NCBI GenBank assembly: GCA_017557405.1
Contig: JAFYYV010000033.1
Coordinates: forward strand, 1 to 64,000
Direction of reading: 5' to 3'
Length of the DNA stretch: 64,000 nucleotides
Origin: Prevotella sp.
GTDB lineage: Bacteria; Bacteroidota; Bacteroidia; Bacteroidales; Bacteroidaceae
The notes under the pieces were generated by a model, which had not been told where the DNA came from, did not search any database, and saw only the letters and a list, made by a program, of their open reading frames with translations. Position 1 is the stretch's first letter. Each line of letters begins with the position of its first letter. The position numbers and the translations under genes were made by a program. Shown piece by piece: positions 17,198 through 25,377 of the stretch.

Positions 17198-18358
17198 ATG
17201 ATTAAAGGAAACTTCCCTGTTGACAAATTCGAGCAGATTGAGACACCGTTCTACTATTACGACACTAATCTGCTTCGAACAACGCTACAAGCCATCAATG
17301 CTGAGACAAAGAAACATGAGCAATTCGAGGTGCATTATGCCGTGAAAGCAAATGCTAATCCTAAAGTGCTGAATGTGATTTGTCAAGCAGGATTAGGTGC
17401 CGATTGTGTGAGTGGTGGTGAAATCCGTGCCGCTCTCAAAGCAGGTTTTCCTGCTAGCAAAATCGTGTATGCCGGCGTGGGAAAAAGCGATTGGGAAATC
17501 AACTTAGGGCTTGACAAAGACATTTTCTGCTTCAACGTAGAAAGCATTCCCGAACTTGAAGTCATCAACGAGCTGGCAGGCAAGAAGGGAAAAACGGCAC
17601 AAATTTGTTTTCGTATCAATCCCAATGTAGGTGCTCATACACACGCCAACATCACAACAGGACTTGCCGAGAACAAATTTGGTATCGCTATGCGTGATAT
17701 GGAATCTGTGATTGAAGAAGCAGCCAAGATGGAACATGTGAAGTTCATCGGACTTCATTTCCACATTGGTTCGCAAATCATTGACATGGGCGATTTTGAG
17801 GCTCTTTGCAATCGTATCAACGATCTGCAGAACGAACTCGAGCGTCATCATATTAAGGTTCAAAACATCAATGTGGGCGGTGGTCTTGGAATCAGTTATG
17901 GCCATCCCAACCATCTTCCCATCCCCGATTTCAAAGACTATTTCGATACCTATTCAAGAAAATTGAAATTGCGCGAAGGCCAGAAGTTGCATTTCGAATT
18001 GGGGCGTGCTGTTGTGGCTCAATGCGGTTCACTTATTACTAAGGTACTCTATGTGAAGCAAGGAGCCGCCAAGAAATTCGCCATCGTAGATGCAGGAATG
18101 ACCGATTTGATTCGTCCCGCCCTTTATAACGCATTCCATCGTATAGAGAACATTTCAAGCGATGATGCAGAGGAAACCTACGATGTTGTAGGACCCATCT
18201 GCGAATCGAGTGATGTCTTTGCAAAGGCTGTTGACCTGAATGCTTGTCATCGTGGTGACCTGTTGGCTCTTCGTAGTGCTGGTGCATATGGTGAAATCAT
18301 GGCCAGTCAATACAACTGCAGGAAATTGCCCGAAGGATATATCACAGAAGACCTTTAA
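17198..18358 (+). CDS. lysA: Diaminopimelate decarboxylase
   Basis: The 386-residue PLP enzyme decarboxylates meso-diaminopimelate to lysine. The PLP lysine is Lys50 in HYAVKANAN. The phosphate-binding HFHIGSQ and VGGGLGISYG, the GRAVVAQCGSLI segment and the active-site Cys in GPICESSDVFA are all present. Length and motifs fit LysA rather than ornithine or carboxynorspermidine decarboxylases. It closes the amino-acid part of the run and is followed after 37 nt by a glycosyltransferase gene. Confidence 0.94.
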   Translation: MIKGNFPVDKFEQIETPFYYYDTNLLRTTLQAINAETKKHEQFEVHYAVKANANPKVLNVICQAGLGADCVSGGEIRAALKAGFPASKIVYAGVGKSDWEINLGLDKDIFCFNVESIPELEVINELAGKKGKTAQICFRINPNVGAHTHANITTGLAENKFGIAMRDMESVIEEAAKMEHVKFIGLHFHIGSQIIDMGDFEALCNRINDLQNELERHHIKVQNINVGGGLGISYGHPNHLPIPDFKDYFDTYSRKLKLREGQKLHFELGRAVVAQCGSLITKVLYVKQGAAKKFAIVDAGMTDLIRPALYNAFHRIENISSDDAEETYDVVGPICESSDVFAKAVDLNACHRGDLLALRSAGAYGEIMASQYNCRKLPEGYITEDL

Positions 18359-18395
18359 ATCATTGGTGTTGTCCGATAAAAGATAAAACAAAAGG

Positions 18396-19616
18396 ATGAT
18401 ATTCAATCAGACGACTATCATATTATGTTTGGAGGTAATTCTCATGGCGATTGTTACACCATTTGTAAATCCTTTCTTTCGATTCAGGAAGGCAAAACCT
18501 ACACCTTCTGTTGACGTTGAAAACAATGAACAAACAGAAGAGCTAACCGAATCGGAGGAAGAATCTCAAAGTGAAGTTGTTGACATCAACGAACAAAAAG
18601 CCAACAAACCCATCACCGTTCTGATAACAGCTCACAACAATGCGCAAGAATTGGAACGCCACCTTCCTCAATTCCTTTCACAAAACTACGAGCCTGGTTA
18701 TGAAGTCATCGTGGTAGCTGAAAAAGGAGATGGAGAAACCGAAGACGTCTTGAAAAGACACATTGCAGACAAACATCTTTATTACACATTCATCCCCGAT
18801 TCATCCAAATATATGAGTCGCAAGAAGTTGGCTATTACATTGGGTGTAAAAGCCGCTCGCAATGAATGGATTGTATTGACCGATGCTTGTTGCGCACCCT
18901 TCTCTGACAAATGGCTCAAGACTATTGCGAATCATTGTGATGATGACAAAAACTTGCTAATTGGGTACAGCAACTATGACAACGAAGCAAAGCCTTATTA
19001 TCGTTTTGAGCGTCTTCAGACAATGTGCTACTTGTTGCCAAAAGCAATGCATTCAACCGCTTATCGCACAAATGGAAATCTCGTAGCATTCCGCAAAAGC
19101 GAATTCATCGACCAAGACGGTTATCGTGGAAACTTGGAAACGATTCGAGGGGAATATGATTTCTTAGTCAACAAATATGCTCGCAAAGGTGATACTGAAG
19201 TGATGTTGGATCAAGATGGATGGGTGATTGAAGATGCTCCCACACAAAAAACATGGCGGAACAAACAGATGTTCTACATGCACACCCGAAAACATCTGCA
19301 ACGAAAGTTCTGCATGCGCTCGTTGTTCAACATTGACAACCTATTGTTGCACTTGAACTACCTCTTGGAATTGGCTGCTCTCGCCTACTCCATTATTGTT
19401 CAAAATTGGATTCTTACTGTTGCAGCCGTATTGGCTTTTATCATCACAATCACTCTACGTTCCATCTTTGGCAAGAAAGTGATGAACCATTTCGATGAAG
19501 ATATCTCTGTCTGGCGAATCGTACCTTATGAAATCAGCACCATTTGGCATAAACTTGCCCATAGAATCAGATATTGGCGAGCCGACAAATACGACTTCAC
19601 AAGCCACAAGCTATGA
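18396..19616 (+). CDS. Membrane glycosyltransferase, family 2
   Basis: The 406-residue protein has an N-terminal hydrophobic segment (about 5-28), a Glu/Ser-rich linker (about 40-70) and a GT-A domain starting at ITVLITAHNNAQ. Metal-binding acidic residues are suggested by LTDACCAP (the DxD region, atypical) and by GEYDFLVNK; a late QKTWRNKQMFY takes the place of the usual QxxRW motif. Two further hydrophobic segments (about 308-345) follow. It should transfer a sugar at the inner face of the inner membrane, perhaps for surface polysaccharide; donor and acceptor are unknown. The next gene is a glycosyltransferase-like protein, so they may work together. Confidence 0.82.
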   Translation: MIFNQTTIILCLEVILMAIVTPFVNPFFRFRKAKPTPSVDVENNEQTEELTESEEESQSEVVDINEQKANKPITVLITAHNNAQELERHLPQFLSQNYEPGYEVIVVAEKGDGETEDVLKRHIADKHLYYTFIPDSSKYMSRKKLAITLGVKAARNEWIVLTDACCAPFSDKWLKTIANHCDDDKNLLIGYSNYDNEAKPYYRFERLQTMCYLLPKAMHSTAYRTNGNLVAFRKSEFIDQDGYRGNLETIRGEYDFLVNKYARKGDTEVMLDQDGWVIEDAPTQKTWRNKQMFYMHTRKHLQRKFCMRSLFNIDNLLLHLNYLLELAALAYSIIVQNWILTVAAVLAFIITITLRSIFGKKVMNHFDEDISVWRIVPYEISTIWHKLAHRIRYWRADKYDFTSHKL

Positions 19617-19646
19617 GGAATTGAATGATGAATTGAGGGAAAATCC

Positions 19647-20465
19647 ATGAGAATACAGCTATACATATCCGATAAAGTGAGAAGCGTTGACATCAACAAC
19701 AAGTTGGTGACAACGCTTTTGCGACTGTTGGAGTCGGTAGCTGGTCATGTTGTAACAGATGAGAATCCCGATATCGTTCACTTCTTCGGATGTTGGGATT
19801 TAAGTATGTCACATGCGGCTACAAACATCAAACGGAGAATGACTCCTTATGTTTATTCTCCGCTCGGAGGACTTCAACCTTGGGAAGTTGACAATCACAA
19901 ACTCTCCAAACACACTCAGATGATGGCATTCCAACGCAAAATGACCAAAGAAGCGGCAGTTGTTCATGTAGGTGGCGAAATGGAATACAAAAACATCATC
20001 AAGAAAAAGTGGAATACAAACGTTCGTATCATTGAGAATCCTTTGGTGACCAACGACATCAGCGAAGATGAAATGGTTGGCCAGATGCTAGCTTTGTATG
20101 AGGAGACCATCAAAAAACACGATGTAAAAATCCGTGCAAACATAGCTGAAAAAGTGGCAAACACCAAGGAAGAAGATGAAACTGTCAATTCCTTGTTGCG
20201 TGAAATACTCTATGCACGCTATCAATTACACAGAGGAGGATTGCCCATAACAACACTCAACGACCTTTCCAACCATCTTACGAAAAGCGATATTGATGAA
20301 GACCATTTCGCACAATTGCTGGCCGACATGAAAATCGATAAGTTTTTCGCAAGATTGGAGTATGTAATGGAATCTGAATCAACACTCACCGAGGGCTTCA
20401 TGCCCACTCCAATGCTTGAAGACCGCAGAGTAGACAAAATAAAATCGAGCATCACACGTTATTGA
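19647..20465 (+). CDS. Glycosyltransferase-like protein lacking the C-terminal Rossmann half
   Basis: The first 150 residues of this 272-residue protein resemble the acceptor-side half of GT-B (family 4) glycosyltransferases: NPDIVHFFGCWD, TPYVYSPLGGLQPWE and VVHVGGEMEYKN, then NVRIIENPLVT, the usual boundary to the donor-binding half. After that the nucleotide-sugar-binding domain and its E-x7-E signature are missing; instead there is an acidic, helical region of about 120 residues with no recognised motif. It may be non-catalytic and act as a partner of the GT2 upstream (30-nt gap). Function not assigned. Confidence 0.6.
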   Translation: MRIQLYISDKVRSVDINNKLVTTLLRLLESVAGHVVTDENPDIVHFFGCWDLSMSHAATNIKRRMTPYVYSPLGGLQPWEVDNHKLSKHTQMMAFQRKMTKEAAVVHVGGEMEYKNIIKKKWNTNVRIIENPLVTNDISEDEMVGQMLALYEETIKKHDVKIRANIAEKVANTKEEDETVNSLLREILYARYQLHRGGLPITTLNDLSNHLTKSDIDEDHFAQLLADMKIDKFFARLEYVMESESTLTEGFMPTPMLEDRRVDKIKSSITRY

Positions 20466-20510
20466 ATATAAGAACGAAAACCTTTTGAGAACAGAAAAAC
20501 TATAATATCC

Positions 20511-22496
20511 ATGAGTTACAACGTAGAAAAAGACATGCACTATCTGCAATTGTTGGCACAATCGTTCCCCACAATCGCTGAGGCAAGCACCGAAATCATC
20601 AACCTGCAAGCCATTCTGAACTTACCAAAAGGAACAGAGCACTTCCTCGCAGACATTCATGGTGAGCACGAGGCATTCTTGCACGTGTTGAAAAACGCAT
20701 CGGGAAACATCAAACGAAAAGTGAATGAACTCTATGGAAACACGCTTCGTGAAAGCGAACTTCGAGAACTATGCACCCTCATATACTATCCCGAGCAAAA
20801 ACTCGAGTTGGTGAAGGCAAAAGAAGAAGACATCAACGACTGGTATCATATCACCATCCATCAATTGGTGGCCATCTGCCGCGATGTTTCAAGCAAATAC
20901 ACACGTTCGAAGGTTCACAAATCGTTGCCTGAAGACTTCAGTTACATCATTCAGGAACTACTCCACGAGCGAACCGAAGATGCCAACAAAGCCGCCTATG
21001 TGAATGTCATCATCGATACCATCATCTCCACTGGGCGAGCCGATGATTTCATTATCGCCATCTCAACCGTCATTCAAAGATTGGCCATCGATCAGTTGCA
21101 CATTCTTGGCGACATATACGATAGAGGTCCTGGTGCTCACATCATCATGGATACATTGACCCACTACCACAATTGGGACATTACGTGGGGAAACCACGAT
21201 ATTCTCTGGATGGGCGCATGTGCTGGAAATGATGCCTGCATCTGCAATGTCATTCGATTATCACTTCGATATGCGAACCTCACTACACTCGAAGACGGAT
21301 ACGGCATCAACCTCGTTCCGTTGGCAACATTCGCTATGGAAACCTATGGAGACGATCCATGCGAAGAGTTCCAACCTAGTTTGAGCGGAGGAGCCGAAAA
21401 CATCGATGAAAAGACGAAAAGACTTACGGCTCTCATGCATAAAGCGATTGCCGTCATTCAATTCAAACAAGAGGCGCAGATATACGACCGACACCCTGAA
21501 TGGGGGATGCAAGAACGCAAACTCTTTGATTTGATTGACTACGAACGTGGAACCATCCACCTCAACGGGAAAGAATATCAGCTGATTAGCAACCACTTCC
21601 CCACCATCAACCCTGCATCTCCCAACGAACTGACTGATGAAGAGAAAGACCTCATGCAAAAGCTTCACCACTCGTTCATGGTCAGCGAGAAGTTGCGCAA
21701 GCACATCCGAAACCTACTTCGACACGGGTGCATGTACGCCATCTATAACGATAATCTGCTCTTCCATGCGGCCGTTCCTCTCAATGAAGACGGCACACTT
21801 CGTGAAGTGGAAATCTATCCTGGCCGCCGATATAGTGGAAAAGATCTCTTCCACCATACGGGAATGCTCATCCGCTCAGCTTTCCAAAACGATACCGAAG
21901 CCAACGAACGGCAATACGCCATCGATTATTTCCTCTATCTGTGGTGCGGCCCTGAAAGTCCTCTCTTTGACAAATCGAAAATGGCCACTTTCGAACGCTA
22001 TTTCATCAATGAGCGCGAAACTTGGCACGAAGAGAAAGGAAACTATTTCCGTTTGCGCGATAATCAAACTATAGCCGAGAAAATACTCGATGCTTTCGGA
22101 ATCAACGACCCAAACCGACACATCATCAACGGACATGTGCCCGTACATGTGGCAAGCGGCGAGAATCCCATAAAGGCAGGAGGTCTACTGATGGTCATCG
22201 ATGGTGGTTTCTCGCAAGCATACCACAAAGAGACAGGTATAGCTGGCTATACGCTCGTATATCATAGCCGAGGTTTTGAATTGGTTCAACACGAGCCATT
22301 CACCAGCACTCGCGATGCTATTATGCGAGGAACTGACATCAAAAGCACCACGCAAATTGTGGAAATGGCCAATCATCGCATGTTGGTGGCTGATACCGAT
22401 CGAGGTGAGGAATTGCGTCAGCAAATTGCCGATCTTCAGGAATTGCTTTATGCATATCGCCACGGATTCATCAAGGAAAGTGAAGGAAAGAAATAA
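20511..22496 (+). CDS. fbp: Fructose-1,6-bisphosphatase, class 3
   Basis: At 661 residues this matches class 3 (Firmicutes-type) FBPase, much larger than class 1. It dephosphorylates fructose 1,6-bisphosphate in gluconeogenesis. Metallophosphatase motifs are visible: LADIHGEHEAF, HILGDIYDRGPG and TWGNHDILWMG, then INGHVPVH and a late VIDGGFSQAYHK. It is the last gene of the plus-strand run, ends with TAA at 22496 and is followed by repeat array B and a shared terminator. Confidence 0.95.
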   Translation: MSYNVEKDMHYLQLLAQSFPTIAEASTEIINLQAILNLPKGTEHFLADIHGEHEAFLHVLKNASGNIKRKVNELYGNTLRESELRELCTLIYYPEQKLELVKAKEEDINDWYHITIHQLVAICRDVSSKYTRSKVHKSLPEDFSYIIQELLHERTEDANKAAYVNVIIDTIISTGRADDFIIAISTVIQRLAIDQLHILGDIYDRGPGAHIIMDTLTHYHNWDITWGNHDILWMGACAGNDACICNVIRLSLRYANLTTLEDGYGINLVPLATFAMETYGDDPCEEFQPSLSGGAENIDEKTKRLTALMHKAIAVIQFKQEAQIYDRHPEWGMQERKLFDLIDYERGTIHLNGKEYQLISNHFPTINPASPNELTDEEKDLMQKLHHSFMVSEKLRKHIRNLLRHGCMYAIYNDNLLFHAAVPLNEDGTLREVEIYPGRRYSGKDLFHHTGMLIRSAFQNDTEANERQYAIDYFLYLWCGPESPLFDKSKMATFERYFINERETWHEEKGNYFRLRDNQTIAEKILDAFGINDPNRHIINGHVPVHVASGENPIKAGGLLMVIDGGFSQAYHKETGIAGYTLVYHSRGFELVQHEPFTSTRDAIMRGTDIKSTTQIVEMANHRMLVADTDRGEELRQQIADLQELLYAYRHGFIKESEGKK

Positions 22497-22536
22497 GAGA
22501 ATTCCGCATTTTCATAATGAAAAAATCAAAGGGCAG

Positions 22537-22641
22537 AAATGACTTTGTCAAAGACCATCTTTGACACGCTCATTTGCCATCTTTGACACGGTCAAAGACC
22601 ACAAATGACAAGGTCAAAAGCCACAAATGACAAACGCAAAA
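22537..22641. repeat. 22-nt tandem palindromic array B
   Basis: Arms recur every 22 nt with alternating 7-nt and 5-nt spacers. In order they read AAATG, CAAAG, CTTTG, CATTT, CTTTG, CAAAG, AAATG, CAAAA, AAATG, CAAAA. TGAC begins units at 22540, 22562, 22584, 22606 and 22628. CAAAG pairs with CTTTG and AAATG with CATTT, so several nested stems can form. The array lies between the convergent fbp and DUF3127 genes. Confidence 0.85.
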
Positions 22642-22712
22642 AAGCATCATTAAAGAGTCGATTGAGAGAAACTTCGTATTTCCTTTTACATCAAACACTT
22701 ACAGGTAAAATA

Positions 22713-22749
22713 AAACGCCCTGCCTTTCAACAAGAAAAGCAGGGCGTTT
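22713..22749. terminator. Bidirectional terminator between fbp and the DUF3127 gene
   Basis: AAACGCCCTGC at 22713-22723 pairs perfectly with GCAGGGCGTTT at 22739-22749, giving an 11-bp GC-rich stem with A and T flanks. It serves both convergent transcripts. Confidence 0.88.
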
Positions 22750-22776
22750 ATCTTATTCCAAGATGAATTCAACTCT

Positions 22777-23190
22777 TTAGAATGGCAGATCATCTGCGCT
22801 CTCACCGGCAGCTTCTGGTTGAGGTGGGAACGGTGCCTGACCAACGGCATCAATCGGAGCGGCAGGAGCAGGTCCGAATGCGGGAGCAGCAGGAGCAGGT
22901 TGTCCAGCACCATATTGTGCAGGATCCACTTGACGTACGTCATAAGCACGAATGCTATTGAACCAACGGCCATTATACTCATGTGCGTCAATATCGAATG
23001 ATACGAGCACTTCTTGTCCCACTTGTACGTTGAAACGCTTCAAACGATCGTCTCCGAATACCGAGAAGACCATTTTCTTGGGAAAACTCTCATGTGTTTC
23101 AATCACATAATCCTTGGCTTTCCATTCGCCACGAGCCGATGTACCACTTCTTTCGGGGGTCTCGGCGATAACTCTTCCTTGTAACTCCAT
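22777..23190 (-). CDS. DUF3127 OB-fold protein with SSB-like C-terminal tip
   Basis: The 137-residue protein has an N-terminal beta-rich domain (about 1-88, MELQGRVIAETPERSG to DVRQVDP) that matches the Bacteroidota DUF3127 family, an SSB-like OB fold. After it comes a flexible Ala/Pro/Gly-rich linker and the acidic-hydrophobic end SADDLPF. That end closely resembles the DDDIPF-type tip with which bacterial SSB recruits replication and repair proteins. It is therefore probably a single-stranded-nucleic-acid or repair-linked protein, but not canonical SSB, since the OB core differs. It is divergent from dnaN. Confidence 0.8.
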   Translation of the reverse strand: MELQGRVIAETPERSGTSARGEWKAKDYVIETHESFPKKMVFSVFGDDRLKRFNVQVGQEVLVSFDIDAHEYNGRWFNSIRAYDVRQVDPAQYGAGQPAPAAPAFGPAPAAPIDAVGQAPFPPQPEAAGESADDLPF

Positions 23191-23305
23191 TGTTGTTGAT
23201 ATATTAAGTATTGTTGTTATTTTAGGTTGTTCTGCCCTATTTAGCTCTTTTCGTTTGCGAAATTAATAAAAAATGTTCTAAAAAGAAAAACTTTTCGCGT
23301 TATTT

Positions 23306-23337
23306 TTTGTTTAGCACAATGCTTTTTTGTATTTTTG
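23306..23337 (+). promoter_or_regulatory. Promoter for dnaN
   Basis: TTTG at 23306-23309 and TATTTTTG at 23330-23337 are 20 nt apart, a full Bacteroidota promoter match. The dnaN ATG is 41 nt beyond the -7 box. Confidence 0.85.
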
Positions 23338-23377
23338 TGGGATAATAGCGAAAATATAAACTAAAAATAAAACACCA

Positions 23378-24502
23378 ATGAGATTTACATTATCCAGCAC
23401 TGCTTTGAGCAGCCGTCTTCAGACCTTGGCAAGAGTCATCAACAGCAAAAACTCTCTGCCCATCCTTGATAGTTTTCTATTCGAAGTACACGACCAGCAG
23501 CTTTTCATCACCGCCAGCGATAGTGAGAACGTGATGAAGTCATCACTTGCGCTCGACGAGTGCGATGGTGAGGGCAGCTTCGCCGTTCCTAACCGCACTT
23601 TGCTTGATGCCGTGAAAGAACTGGCTGAGCAGCCGTTGACATTCGATGTGAACACCGACAGCTACGCTATCACGATCATCTACCAGAATGGTGTTTACAA
23701 GTTCACCGCCCAGAATGCCAACGAATACCCACGCGCCCAGCAGATTCCTGATGGTGCAACGGTCATCTCGCTCGATTCAGCCACGCTTAGCAATAACATC
23801 TCGCGCTCGCTCTTTGCCACAGCTCAAGATGAACTACGCCCCGTGATGAACGGCATTTATTTCGATTTGACTTCTGAAAGTCTGTCGGTTGTTGCCAGCG
23901 ATGGCCACAAACTGGTGCGAAACAAGAACTTCTCTATCAAGAGCGACTCGCCTGCTTCGTTCATCTTGCCAAAGAAACCTGCTACATTGCTGAAGAACGT
24001 ATTGGCAAAAGACGGTGGCGATGTAGTTATCAAGTTCAACGACCGTAGCGCTGAAATCACATTCGCCGAGGGAAGTTTGGCTTGCCGTCTGATTGATGGC
24101 CGCTATCCCAACTACAACTCGGTGATTCCCCAGAACAACCCCAACCAACTGACCATCGACCGCCGCTCGCTGATTGGTGCTTTGAGACGTGTGTTGCCTT
24201 TCGCTAGCGAAAGTAGCCAACTCATCCGTTTCCACCTGGAGGCAGGAAAAGTGGAACTGTCGTCTGAGGACATCGACTTCGCAACAAGTGCTAAGGAAGT
24301 TATCACGTGCGAATATGCTGGACAATCCATGAACATTGGCTTCAAGGGTAGCTCACTCTCTGAGATCCTGAACAATCTGGAAGGCGACGATGTAGTCATC
24401 GAGTTGGCCGACCCAAGTCGAGCTGGTATCATCGTGCCCGCCGTGCAACCCGAGAACGAAGATGTGCTGATGCTCATCATGCCTATGCTCTTAAACGATT
24501 GA
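23378..24502 (+). CDS. dnaN: DNA polymerase III beta subunit (sliding clamp)
   Basis: The 374-residue protein is the ring-shaped processivity clamp of replication. Length and the three repeated clamp domains (about 1-125, 126-250, 251-374) fit. Typical stretches are MRFTLSSTALSSRLQTLARVI at the start, LLDAVKELAEQP, SVVASDGHKL in the second domain and the ending IIVPAVQPE followed by a hydrophobic LMLIMPMLL. dnaA and an origin are not visible nearby. An exonuclease gene follows after 7 nt, a functionally fitting neighbour. Confidence 0.95.
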   Translation: MRFTLSSTALSSRLQTLARVINSKNSLPILDSFLFEVHDQQLFITASDSENVMKSSLALDECDGEGSFAVPNRTLLDAVKELAEQPLTFDVNTDSYAITIIYQNGVYKFTAQNANEYPRAQQIPDGATVISLDSATLSNNISRSLFATAQDELRPVMNGIYFDLTSESLSVVASDGHKLVRNKNFSIKSDSPASFILPKKPATLLKNVLAKDGGDVVIKFNDRSAEITFAEGSLACRLIDGRYPNYNSVIPQNNPNQLTIDRRSLIGALRRVLPFASESSQLIRFHLEAGKVELSSEDIDFATSAKEVITCEYAGQSMNIGFKGSSLSEILNNLEGDDVVIELADPSRAGIIVPAVQPENEDVLMLIMPMLLND

Positions 24503-24509
24503 ACATCTT

Positions 24510-25361
24510 ATGAAATTGAATCTTACAAAGCCCCTTGTGGTCTTCGACTTGGAGACTACGGGGCTTGACCTTGTTAAAGACAGGATAATACAACTCTCAT
24601 ACATCAAGGTTTACCCCGATGGAAAAGAAGAACGGGACAACCTTTTTGTGAATCCAGAGAAGGAAATCCCTGCTGAGGTGGCCGCTTTGACGGGAATCAC
24701 CAATGAAGATGTGGAGAATGCGCCCACTTTCAAGGAGCTCTCCTCCACCCTCAACGAAAAGTTCAAGGGATGTGACTTTGCTGGATTCAACTCCAATCAT
24801 TTCGACATTCCCATGCTTGCTGAAGAGTTCCTTCGTGCAGGTATAGATTTCGATTTCTCGAAGTGCCGACTCATAGACGCTCAAACCATCTTCCACAAGA
24901 TGGAGCGTAGGAATCTTTCTGCCGCGTATAAGTTCTATTGCGGTCGGAAGATGGAGGAAGACTTCGAAGCCCATCGCGCTGATCAAGACACCGAAGCCAC
25001 CTATCGCGTTTTGATGGGCGAGCTCGACATGTACGACCCTGCAACACAACCCGAACCTGACCGCCATCTGCCCAACGATATGGACACGTTGGCTGCTTTT
25101 TCGAAAACAAACGACAATGTCGATTTTGCAGGTCGCATCATCTGGAAAGACCTCACTGACAAAGATGGAAAGGTGGTGAAAGACAAAGATGGAAATCCAG
25201 TTCGACAAGAGGTGTTCAATTTTGGAAAATACAAAGGATGGGCGGTGATAGACGTTTTGAATCGCGATCCTGGTTATTATAGTTGGATGATGACGAGCGA
25301 GTTTACTGGCAATACGAAGCAAGTGCTCACTCGCATTCGATTGAAGAATTATAATCATTAA
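24510..25361 (+). CDS. DnaQ-type 3'-5' exonuclease with ExoX-like C-terminal domain
   Basis: The 283-residue protein has the DEDDh exonuclease residues: Asp13 and Glu15 in FDLETTG, Asp99 in FNSNHFDIP, and His155 with Asp160 in AHRADQDTEATY. After an acidic linker, residues 232-280 (FNFGKYKGWAVIDVL, then DPGYYSWMM) match the ExoX-like C-terminal module also called DUF3820. It may proofread for PolIII or act in repair; PolIII epsilon proper usually lacks this tail, so it is not named dnaQ. It sits between dnaN and coaBC with gaps of 7 and 16 nt. Confidence 0.88.
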   Translation: MKLNLTKPLVVFDLETTGLDLVKDRIIQLSYIKVYPDGKEERDNLFVNPEKEIPAEVAALTGITNEDVENAPTFKELSSTLNEKFKGCDFAGFNSNHFDIPMLAEEFLRAGIDFDFSKCRLIDAQTIFHKMERRNLSAAYKFYCGRKMEEDFEAHRADQDTEATYRVLMGELDMYDPATQPEPDRHLPNDMDTLAAFSKTNDNVDFAGRIIWKDLTDKDGKVVKDKDGNPVRQEVFNFGKYKGWAVIDVLNRDPGYYSWMMTSEFTGNTKQVLTRIRLKNYNH

Positions 25362-25377
25362 TTAACGACTTCACACC

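Noticed and set aside
22777..23190. Calling this gene ssb
   Set aside because: The acidic DDLPF tail is SSB-like, but the OB domain matches DUF3127 rather than canonical SSB.
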